Shown one piece after another: positions 16,944 through 24,096 of a stretch of 52,733 nt of DNA (the first letter of the stretch is position 1; each line of letters starts with the position of its first letter). The notes beneath the pieces were generated by a model. The model was not told where the DNA came from. It worked only from the letters and a program-made list of their open reading frames with translations, and did no database searches. Origin of the DNA: an uncultured Eubacteriales bacterium (GTDB lineage Bacteria > Bacillota > Clostridia > Oscillospirales > Acutalibacteraceae); contig CASFEZ010000013.1 in assembly GCA_949293815.1 (NCBI GenBank), positions 1 to 52,733 of the forward strand. Direction: 5' to 3'. A program made the position numbers and the translations under genes.

Positions 16944-16972
16944 TCTATATCGTAACAATTTTAGCACAGCAA
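16944..16972 (-). promoter_or_regulatory. Promoter of the permease gene
   Basis: TTGCTG-N17-TATAGA on the minus strand, giving a leader of about 185 bases before the ATG at 16752. Confidence 0.55.
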
Positions 16973-17113
16973 GGGCATGAAGTCAACAAGGATTTCCCGG
17001 CTTCGACAAAAATTAAGGCGGGCGGAACCCGGTTTTTTTTGTCGGTTTTGTCAGAACGGAGAGATAAACACGCGGCGGCATTTTTTATTGTACCTGAACA
17101 GGCAATTTCATCG

Positions 17114-17127
17114 TACAAATGTTTGTA
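17114..17127. promoter_or_regulatory. 14-bp palindrome upstream of the TerB operon
   Basis: TACAAATGTTTGTA has perfect 6-bp inverted arms and lies 17 bases upstream of the -35 box. This is a possible binding site for an activator or repressor; the protein is unknown. Confidence 0.4.
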
Positions 17128-17144
17128 TTTTTAGCGGTAAAGGA

Positions 17145-17173
17145 TTGCAACCCGCCCGCATTGCTGGTATAAT
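17145..17173 (+). promoter_or_regulatory. Strong extended -10 promoter of the TerB operon
   Basis: TTGCAA-N17-TATAAT with TGG before the -10. It is 24 bases before the ATG at 17198, so the leader is very short. Confidence 0.75.
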
Positions 17174-17197
17174 AGGAAAAAGAAAGGCGGGTGCGAT

Positions 17198-18961
17198 ATG
17201 GCGAAGCAGGGCAGAGAGGAGCAAATACCGGCGCCGTCGGACGAGGATTTGCTTTGGGCGGACGATTTATTCTGGGCAGACGACGCGCTGTATGCCCAGT
17301 CGGACTGGTGGGAGGAAAGCGTGCGCAGTTTGCCGGAAACCTATGTGGATGAACAAATACCGGCTGCCAAAGCTGCAAACAAAATGGATTCCGCGCCTTC
17401 TACTCTCAAAAGCTCGTTCGACAGCGACTGGCTGCGGCAGCTGACCATGGAAATCGAAAGCCGAACCAATCCCGCCGCAGAGCAAAAGACCTATGCCGAT
17501 GCGCCAATCTTATACAAAGCCTCCCAGCTGAAGCGCCCCGTCCTGCCCGAACGCTATACCCAAATGAAGCGTATCGCCCTTTCCCGGGACGCGCTCTTTC
17601 GCTCGGAGCCCTGGATTTTTTGCAAACAGGGCGCCTTTATGGCGTCATTTACCGACGATTGCCCCTACGACGGCTCTTTTACCTGCTACTATCCCACCTA
17701 TCGCGCCATGAACGACGCGCAGCTGCGCGGGTATTTTACCTGGCGCACCCGGCTGCGGGAAGGGCGGATGGAACCAACCGACCCCTCCTTTGTATTTGTA
17801 TACTTGTATGAGCTGATCAACCGGATCGGCATATCCTCTGCTGGGGAGGGTTTTGAAAAGCTCTGCGCGTTTCGCGCCCAATATCCCGCCAATGAGAAAC
17901 GGGTTTTCTACTATTTGAACCGCTGGCTTTGCGACTACGCGGTGTATTACGGGCTGGATGCGGCGCTGCTGAAGCCGTATATCGAAGAAGAGCTTCAAAT
18001 TGATAACGCCGTGCAGGTGCTGGCCGACTACCAATCCGCCGATGATACGGCGCTGTTTGCTGCATTGGCGGCGCTGTCCAGCTATGACCCGGCGCGTTCC
18101 CGGCTGTATAAAACCCATCCGGCGGAATTTACCGGCGCTGTCACGGCCGCCTTTCGGGCGGTTTGCGCCTATTATGAAAAACACCGCAAAAAAAGCTACT
18201 GCGAAAAGCTCTTCGGCAAAATAGAGGAAATTCCCTATGTGATGTTCGCCGAGGCGATTTTTTACCAGCCCCAAAAGCACCCGGATACGGAATATATCAT
18301 CAGCGATTATTTGCAATACCGCAGCCGGGACAACCGCTGGTACTGCCGCAAACGCCTGGGCGGCAAAGGGAAAAACAGGGAGCTGGGCAGGCTTCTGCGC
18401 GCCGCCGACGCCGTTATCCGGAGGCAGCTGGCGTATGACCATCCGCTGAAAGGGGAGGAGCTTCCCAAATATCTGCTGGCGGAGATAGAAAAAGCGGTCG
18501 GGGCGTTTTTTGCGCAAAAACAGCAGCAGACTGCCCGGCGGGTGAGCTTTGATTTGTCCAAGCTGCAAAGTATTCGCGCCGATGCGGAAGAAACCCGCGA
18601 ACAATTGCTGACCGAAGCGGACGAGGAAGCGCTTATGGGGATAGAGACACCGGCAGGGGAAGCAGAACCGGCTGCCGTCCCCGCTATGATAACCGAGCCG
18701 CCCCCCGCCGCGCCGGATACGCCGCCGGACGAGGAGCTGCCGCTGGATGAAAACGAAACGGCGTTTTTGCGCATTTTGCTTTACGGCGGGGATCTCCAGG
18801 CGCTGCTGCGGGAGCGGGGACTATTGTTGTCGATGGTGGCGGACAGCATCAACGAAAAACTGTTTGACCGGTTTTCCGACACGGTGCTGCTTTTTGACGG
18901 CGAAACGCCCGAGCCGGTGGAAGATTATCTGGAACAACTGAAAGGATGGATTCAGCCATGA
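17198..18961 (+). CDS. TerB_N / TerB_C domain protein
   Basis: A 587-residue cytoplasmic protein. The N-terminal ~40 residues are acidic and aromatic with a near-repeat (LLWADDLFWADDALY). The TerB_N region (about 120-340) carries YYPTYRAMNDAQLRGYFTWR and FVYLYELINRIG. A helical middle (about 370-450) has RSRDNRWYCRKR and NRELGRLLRAADAVIRRQL. A Pro/Glu-rich linker (about 488-520) leads to TerB_C, ending in VADSINEKLFDRFSDTVLLF and PVEDYLEQLKGWI. I cannot see a separate canonical TerB core. TerB-type domains are linked in comparative studies to stress response and phage resistance. First gene of a three-gene operon; its stop overlaps the ATPase start as ATGA. Confidence 0.8.
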   Translation: MAKQGREEQIPAPSDEDLLWADDLFWADDALYAQSDWWEESVRSLPETYVDEQIPAAKAANKMDSAPSTLKSSFDSDWLRQLTMEIESRTNPAAEQKTYADAPILYKASQLKRPVLPERYTQMKRIALSRDALFRSEPWIFCKQGAFMASFTDDCPYDGSFTCYYPTYRAMNDAQLRGYFTWRTRLREGRMEPTDPSFVFVYLYELINRIGISSAGEGFEKLCAFRAQYPANEKRVFYYLNRWLCDYAVYYGLDAALLKPYIEEELQIDNAVQVLADYQSADDTALFAALAALSSYDPARSRLYKTHPAEFTGAVTAAFRAVCAYYEKHRKKSYCEKLFGKIEEIPYVMFAEAIFYQPQKHPDTEYIISDYLQYRSRDNRWYCRKRLGGKGKNRELGRLLRAADAVIRRQLAYDHPLKGEELPKYLLAEIEKAVGAFFAQKQQQTARRVSFDLSKLQSIRADAEETREQLLTEADEEALMGIETPAGEAEPAAVPAMITEPPPAAPDTPPDEELPLDENETAFLRILLYGGDLQALLRERGLLLSMVADSINEKLFDRFSDTVLLFDGETPEPVEDYLEQLKGWIQP

Positions 18962-20277
18962 AAATACCCAAGCGCATAGCCGCTTCTTTGATGAACGCCT
19001 TAAAAGGCGGCGTTGTGCCCCGTATCGGGCTGCCGTATATTGCCGTGGGGCGCAAGGCGGAGATCGATGCGCTGCTGCATGATGTGGCGATTATTGCCGA
19101 CGGCGGGGCGACCTTTCGCTTTATCGTGGGCAAATACGGCAGCGGCAAAAGCTTTCTGCTGCAAACCATCCGCAATTATGTGATGGATAAAAATTTTGTT
19201 GTGGCGGACGCCGACCTTTCGCCGGAGCGGCGCTTACAGGGCACCAAAGGGCAGGGCCTTGCGACCTATAAAGAGCTGATTCGCAATCTGGCCACCAAAA
19301 CCCGCCCCGAGGGCGGTGCGCTGACGCTAATCTTAGACCGGTGGATCAGCTCGGTGCAAAGCGATACCGCTGCCGAGCGCGGTCTTTCCCCCTCCGATCC
19401 GGCGTTTGAACAGGCTGTGGAAAAGAGAATCTACGCGGTTGTCAGCGCGCTGGAAGAAATGGTGCATGGCTTTGACTTTGCGCGCCTGTTGACCCTTTAC
19501 TATCGGGCGAGCAGGCAGGGCGAAGAGGAGACAAAAGCGCGGGTGGTCAAATGGTTCCGCGGCGAATATGCCACCAAAACCGAAGCCAAGGCAGAATTGG
19601 GCGTCAATATTATCATTACCGACGATGACTGGTACGACTATATCAAGCTGTTTTCCGCCTTTTTGCAAAAGGCGGGTTACAATGGTCTTTTGATTTTTAT
19701 TGATGAGCTGGTGAATATCTATAAAATACCCAACGCCATCACCCGCCAGTACAATTACGAAAAAATTCTGACCATGTATAACGATACCCTACAGGGCAAA
19801 GCCTCGCATTTGGGGCTAATCCTGTGCGGTACGCCCCAGTGCGTGGAGGATACCCGCCGGGGGCTGTATAGCTACGAGGCGCTGCGTTCCCGCCTGGCAG
19901 AGGGAAAATTCGCCAGAAGCGGCGATACGCGGGACATGCTCGCGCCCATCATTCGCCTTGCGCCGCTGACGAGCGAGGAAATGCTGGTGCTGGTGGAAAA
20001 GCTGACCCAGATTCACGGGCAGCTTTTCGACTATACGCCGGCGGTGGGGCAGGCGGATTTTATCACCTTTTTGCAGATTGAATACGGCCGCATCGGCGCC
20101 GATACCCAGATTACCCCCCGGGAGATTATTCGCGACTGGATTGAGCTGTTGGATATTTTATACCAGAATCCAAACCGTTCGGTTACCGAGCTGCTGTCCT
20201 CCGAGGACTTTGCCTTTGCCCAAAGCGCGGCGGAGGAGGAAAACGATGCCGGTGCCTTTGCCGAATTTACCATATGA
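18958..20277 (+). CDS. BrxD-like (DUF2791) P-loop ATPase
   Basis: A 439-residue ATPase of the AAA/STAND-like group. The Walker A is GKYGSGKS (58-65) in the family's characteristic setting FRFIVGKYGSGKSFLLQTI, then VVADADLSPERRLQG. Walker B is LLIFIDE (244-250), with a sensor-like ILCGTPQCVED after it. The N-terminal stretch GGVVPRIGLPYIAVGRKAEI is typical of the family, whose members occur in BREX (BrxD) and other DNA-processing or defence loci next to a helicase. I chose the ATG at 18958, which overlaps the TerB stop; an in-frame ATG at 18946 has no spaced ribosome site. The helicase gene starts nine bases after its stop. Confidence 0.85.
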   Translation: MKIPKRIAASLMNALKGGVVPRIGLPYIAVGRKAEIDALLHDVAIIADGGATFRFIVGKYGSGKSFLLQTIRNYVMDKNFVVADADLSPERRLQGTKGQGLATYKELIRNLATKTRPEGGALTLILDRWISSVQSDTAAERGLSPSDPAFEQAVEKRIYAVVSALEEMVHGFDFARLLTLYYRASRQGEEETKARVVKWFRGEYATKTEAKAELGVNIIITDDDWYDYIKLFSAFLQKAGYNGLLIFIDELVNIYKIPNAITRQYNYEKILTMYNDTLQGKASHLGLILCGTPQCVEDTRRGLYSYEALRSRLAEGKFARSGDTRDMLAPIIRLAPLTSEEMLVLVEKLTQIHGQLFDYTPAVGQADFITFLQIEYGRIGADTQITPREIIRDWIELLDILYQNPNRSVTELLSSEDFAFAQSAAEEENDAGAFAEFTI

Positions 20278-20286
20278 GGTGCCAGA

Positions 20287-22518
20287 ATGAACCCTTTTGA
20301 CCGCTATGCGCCGTTTATACAGGATTTTATTTACCGCAACGGCTGGGAATCCCTGCGCGCCATCCAGGTGGCGGCGGCGGACGCGATTTTCAATACCGAC
20401 GACCATGTGCTGCTGACGGCGTCTACCGCGTCAGGCAAAACCGAGGCGGCGTTTTTCCCGATTCTCACGCTGTTTTCCGAGGATCCGCCCCGTTCCGTCG
20501 GCGCGATTTATATCGGTCCGCTGAAAGCGCTGATTAACGACCAGTTTTCCCGGCTGAACGAGCTTTGCGCCGAGGCGGAGATTCCCGTCTGGCATTGGCA
20601 CGGCGATGTTTCCCAAAGCCATAAAAATAAAATGCTCAAGCACCCATCCGGTATTTTGCAGATTACCCCCGAATCGCTGGAGGCGCTGCTTTTGCACAAG
20701 CACGCCGCCATTGCCCGGCTGTTCGGCGATTTGCGCTTTGTGGTCATTGACGAGGTGCATTCGCTTTTGCGAGGCGATCGGGGCGGGCAGACCCTGTGCC
20801 TGATTGAGCGCCTGTCGCGCCTTGCGGGGGTGCGGCCCCGCCGGATCGGGCTTTCCGCCACCATCGGCGACCCGGCGGGCACCGGCGCTTTTTTGGCGGC
20901 GGGCACCGGCAGAAAAACCGTCATTCCCAAAATCCAGTCCCCGGGTATACGCTGGCGGCTTTCCATGGAGCATTTTTATGTACAGGGACCCCAGGCGGCA
21001 GAGGGCAAATCAGAGCCGGAGGCGCTGCCGGTTCCGGAGGATAGTACCGACCGGGCGCCCTCCAACGCCGACCCGGGCTTTGGCTATATTTTTGAGCATA
21101 CCCGCCATAAAAAATGTCTGGTTTTTGTCAATTCCCGGGAGGAGTGCGAGGCGGTCACCACCACCTTGCGCCAGTATTGCGAGCTGCGCCATGAGCCGGA
21201 TCGATTCCTGATTCACCACGGCAATCTGTCCGCCGCCTATCGGGAAACGGCGGAGGATGTGATGAAAGACGAAGAGCAGCAAATGACCACCGTCACTACC
21301 GCCACCCTGGAGCTGGGGATTGACATCGGCAGGCTGGAGCGGGCGTTTCAGGTGGACGCGCCGTTTACCGTATCGTCTTTTTTACAGCGGATGGGTAGAA
21401 CCGGGCGGCGCGGTCAGCCGCCGGAGATGTGGTTCGTTATGCGCGAAGACCAGCCCGAGCCCCGCGCCATGCTGCCGACCACCGTTCCCTGGAAGCTTTT
21501 GCAGGGCATAGCGCTGGTGCAGGTGTACTTGGAAGAGCGATGGGTCGAGCCGCCAAAAACCGACCGGCTGCCTTTCAGCCTGTTGTACCACCAGACCATG
21601 TGTACCCTTGCCTCCTGCGGCGAGATGACCCCCGGCGCCTTGGCGAACCGGGTGCTGACGCTGCCGTATTTTTACCGTATCACGCCGGAGGATTACCGCT
21701 GTCTGCTGCGTCATTTGCTGGAAACCGACCACCTCCAGCGCACGGAAACCGGCGGGCTGATTGTAGGGCTTGCCGGAGAGCGGCAGATCAACTCGTTCAA
21801 ATTTTATGCGGTGTTTCAGGACAGTGAGGAATACACCGTGCGCAGCGAATCCCAGGAACTGGGCACCGTCTGCCTGCCGCCGCCCGCAGGCGAAAAGATT
21901 GCCATTGCCGGCAAAGTCTGGCTGGTGGAGGAAGTGGATCATAAGCGGCACCTGGTCTATTGTACCGAGGTGCGCGGCAAAGTGCCCGCCTATTTCGGCG
22001 AATGCCCCGGCGACATCAACACCAAAATTCTCGAGCGAATGCAAAAGGTGCTGTGGGAAGACAAAAGCTATCCCTACTTAATGAAAAACGCGGTATCACG
22101 CCTTGCTCTGGCGCGGCACACCGCGCAAAACGCCGGAGTCGGCAAAGAGCCGCTGATTCATATGGGCGGGGATATGTGGTGCCTGTTCCCCTGGCTTGGC
22201 ACCTATGCCTTTCTTGCCATGGAACGGTTCTTAAAAATCCGCTGCGGCGACGCCTTAGGGCTAAAGGGCATGGATTCCTCCCGCCCCTATTTCATCCAGT
22301 TCCGCATGAAGGCGACAAAAGAGCAGTTTTTTGCCGTGCTGGCAGAGGAAGCGGCAAAACCCCTCGACCCCATGGAACTGGTATACCCCGGCGAAGTCCC
22401 CGTCTTTGAAAAATACGACGAATTTTTACCGGAAGAACTGGTACGCAAAGGCTTTGCGTATGGTATTTTGGATACGAAAGGGATGCTGGAACGGGTGAGA
22501 TCCTGGCAGAACGGGTAG
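20287..22518 (+). CDS. Lhr-like DEAD/DEAH-box superfamily 2 helicase
   Basis: A 743-residue ATP-dependent nucleic acid helicase. Motif I is TASTASGKTEAAF (44-56), motif Ia IGPLKALINDQ, motif II DEVH (155-158) followed by SLLRGDRGGQ as in Lhr proteins, and motif III LSATIGD (189-195). The C-terminal RecA lobe has CLVFVNSREECE, TATLELGIDIG and motif VI FLQRMGRTGRRG. The last ~330 residues match the winged-helix and accessory region of Lhr-like proteins in layout only. Lhr helicases act on DNA/RNA in repair; relatives are helicase partners of BREX-type ATPases. Last gene of the TerB-ATPase-helicase operon, with GAGGTG before the ATG and a terminator after the stop. Confidence 0.88.
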   Translation: MNPFDRYAPFIQDFIYRNGWESLRAIQVAAADAIFNTDDHVLLTASTASGKTEAAFFPILTLFSEDPPRSVGAIYIGPLKALINDQFSRLNELCAEAEIPVWHWHGDVSQSHKNKMLKHPSGILQITPESLEALLLHKHAAIARLFGDLRFVVIDEVHSLLRGDRGGQTLCLIERLSRLAGVRPRRIGLSATIGDPAGTGAFLAAGTGRKTVIPKIQSPGIRWRLSMEHFYVQGPQAAEGKSEPEALPVPEDSTDRAPSNADPGFGYIFEHTRHKKCLVFVNSREECEAVTTTLRQYCELRHEPDRFLIHHGNLSAAYRETAEDVMKDEEQQMTTVTTATLELGIDIGRLERAFQVDAPFTVSSFLQRMGRTGRRGQPPEMWFVMREDQPEPRAMLPTTVPWKLLQGIALVQVYLEERWVEPPKTDRLPFSLLYHQTMCTLASCGEMTPGALANRVLTLPYFYRITPEDYRCLLRHLLETDHLQRTETGGLIVGLAGERQINSFKFYAVFQDSEEYTVRSESQELGTVCLPPPAGEKIAIAGKVWLVEEVDHKRHLVYCTEVRGKVPAYFGECPGDINTKILERMQKVLWEDKSYPYLMKNAVSRLALARHTAQNAGVGKEPLIHMGGDMWCLFPWLGTYAFLAMERFLKIRCGDALGLKGMDSSRPYFIQFRMKATKEQFFAVLAEEAAKPLDPMELVYPGEVPVFEKYDEFLPEELVRKGFAYGILDTKGMLERVRSWQNG

Positions 22519-22563
22519 TTCTGCGCTTTTGTTGAGGATCAAAATGTCATTCAGTAAAAAACA

Positions 22564-22593
22564 AAAAGGCTTGCCGGCGCTGGCAAGCCTTTT
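22564..22593. terminator. Terminator after the TerB-ATPase-helicase operon
   Basis: AAAAGGCTTGCC and its exact complement flank GGCGCT-type loop bases. It lies between the helicase stop and the convergent NagZ-like gene, and can act in both directions. Confidence 0.85.
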
Positions 22594-22607
22594 CATTTGG
22601 TACGATT

Positions 22608-23852
22608 TCAGGTACAGTCGATAATCCCGTACTGGATTTTCAGTTTCAGGATGCGCAATACGCTTTCGTTCAGGCGCTCTTCGCTGATTTCGCCGGTTTC
22701 TATGGCTGCTACCAGACCGTCAAAGCCTTCGGTGAAGTTTTGTGGCATCAGCAGAATGTCTGCCCCGGCCAAAAAGGCGGTTTTTACGCTTTCCGGCGGG
22801 GAATAGTTTTGGATAATTGCGCCCATGGAGAGGGAGTCGGTGACAATCACGCCCTGGTAGCCCAGCTCGCCCCGGAGCTTTTCCGTTAATATTTCATGAG
22901 AAAGCGAGGCGGGCAGACCGTCTGTTGTGATGTTCGGCAGGGTAATATGCGCCGCCATGACCATATCGGTATTGTCCAGCGCCGCAATAAAGGGAATCAG
23001 CTCGCAGTTTTTCAGCTCTTCCCAGCTTTTGGTAACCGCCACATAGCCGTCGTGGGTATCGCCGGTGGTATCGCCGTGACCGGGGAAATGCTTGATGCTG
23101 GTAATGATGCCTGCTTTATGAAAGCCGTCGATGGCGGCGTTGACCATGTCCGACACCAGCTGCGGGTCGTTGCCGAAAGCGCGGTCGCCAATGACCACAT
23201 TGTTCGGGTTGGTGTTCATATCCGCCACCGGCGCAAAGTCTACATTCAGGCCGTATTCCTGTAGATAGGTGCCGATGGCAAGCCCTGCTTCGTAGGCGTT
23301 CTGCGGGTCGCCGGTATTGCCCACCGCTTCCATGCTGTCGTAGCGCGGGACATCAAAATTGCTGTTTCTGCCGATGCGCGCCACCCGACCGCCCTCCTCG
23401 TCAATGGCAATAAACGGCGCGGTGGGGAAGGCAAGGCGCATGGAGGTGGTAAAATATTGCAGCTGGGCAGGGGTCGATACATTGGCGCCGAATAAAATAA
23501 TGCCGCCCACCGGGTAATCCTGTAGGGTTTGGGTCATGGCGTCGTTCCATACGGTAGAGGAATAGGATGCGCCGCTTTGGATTTGCAGCGCTTCCGGCGC
23601 CACCAGAAACAGCTGCCCCACCTTTTCCCGCAGGGAAAGAGAGTCCAGCAGCTGCCGGGCATTCTGGTCAACCCATTCCGGTGAGCCGGGCTGTGGTGCT
23701 GGGGTGGTTTCCGTTTGGGTGGGAATGGATTCGGATTGATCGGGGGCAGAGGGGTCGGTTCCCGGTTGATTCGTGGATTGCAAAGCGGCAACCAGCACGC
23801 CGATAACCGCCAAAAAAAGCGCGATGATTTTAGTAAGGAAAGAAGTGTTCAT
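22608..23852 (-). CDS. nagZ: NagZ-like beta-N-acetylglucosaminidase (GH3), membrane-anchored
   Basis: A 414-residue GH3 enzyme that should release N-acetylglucosamine from muropeptides or glycans outside the cell. An N-terminal hydrophobic helix (5-24) acts as signal or anchor, then a Pro/Thr/Glu-rich linker (to about 57). The barrel has GGIILFGANV and FIAIDEEGGRVARI. The NagZ signature KHFPGHGDTTGDTHDGY is at 254-270 with the His in the flexible catalytic loop, and the nucleophile Asp339 is in GVIVTDSLSMGAI. No lipobox Cys is seen. The ATG at 23852 follows AAGGGGG; a TTG one codon earlier was rejected. Single gene with its own promoter. Signature residues intact; confidence in family is very high. 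Confidence 0.93.
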   Translation of the reverse strand: MNTSFLTKIIALFLAVIGVLVAALQSTNQPGTDPSAPDQSESIPTQTETTPAPQPGSPEWVDQNARQLLDSLSLREKVGQLFLVAPEALQIQSGASYSSTVWNDAMTQTLQDYPVGGIILFGANVSTPAQLQYFTTSMRLAFPTAPFIAIDEEGGRVARIGRNSNFDVPRYDSMEAVGNTGDPQNAYEAGLAIGTYLQEYGLNVDFAPVADMNTNPNNVVIGDRAFGNDPQLVSDMVNAAIDGFHKAGIITSIKHFPGHGDTTGDTHDGYVAVTKSWEELKNCELIPFIAALDNTDMVMAAHITLPNITTDGLPASLSHEILTEKLRGELGYQGVIVTDSLSMGAIIQNYSPPESVKTAFLAGADILLMPQNFTEGFDGLVAAIETGEISEERLNESVLRILKLKIQYGIIDCT

Positions 23853-23954
23853 CAAAATCCCCCTTTTTGGTTTTTCTTAATTTATGGTGTTTTGTTTTTC
23901 GGGAGCTGACGGTATGACCGTTTCGGCACTGTTTATTGTTCCTTTAATAAAAGT

Positions 23955-23983
23955 ATCATACCATATTATATCCGAATTTGCAA
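23955..23983 (-). promoter_or_regulatory. Promoter of the NagZ-like gene
   Basis: TTGCAA-N17-TATGAT on the minus strand with TGG before the -10. It is 103 bases before the start codon. Confidence 0.6.
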
Positions 23984-24015
23984 GTATGAAAATACAGGGA
24001 GAAAAATGAAGCAAA

Positions 24016-24043
24016 ACCGCCTCGGGCGAATACCCGAAGCGGT
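24016..24043 (-). terminator. Terminator of the htrA operon
   Basis: ACCGCTTCGGG and CCCGAGGCGGT form an 11-bp stem with one internal mismatch on the minus strand, followed by TTTTGCTTCATTTTT. It is 54 bases past the protease stop. Confidence 0.65.
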
Positions 24044-24096
24044 CCTGCTGTATGGGGAAAAGAAATGCTGCGAAACGCAAACAAAGCGTTTGCGGC

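Larger units (their letters stand above)
16753..17197. other. Intergenic region between the permease and the TerB operon
   Basis: This 445-base gap holds the minus-strand permease promoter and its leader with the attenuator-like hairpin. It also has a hairpin near the start codon (AGATGCG/CGCATCT at 16780-16801) and an unexplained inverted repeat (CGACAAAAA at 17004-17012 with TTTTTGTCG at 17036-17044). Further right are the 14-bp palindrome and promoter of the TerB operon. I see no supported gene. No PyrR-type or T-box consensus was found. Confidence 0.5.

Noticed and set aside
17004-17044. Inverted repeat CGACAAAAA/TTTTTGTCG as a terminator
   Set aside because: No gene reads into it from either side at a sensible distance; the T run is inside the stem. 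Left unexplained.
17198-22518. Complete BREX or classical ter operon
   Set aside because: No PglZ, methylase, BrxL, TerC, TerD or TelA genes are present; only the ATPase, helicase and TerB-type genes are seen.
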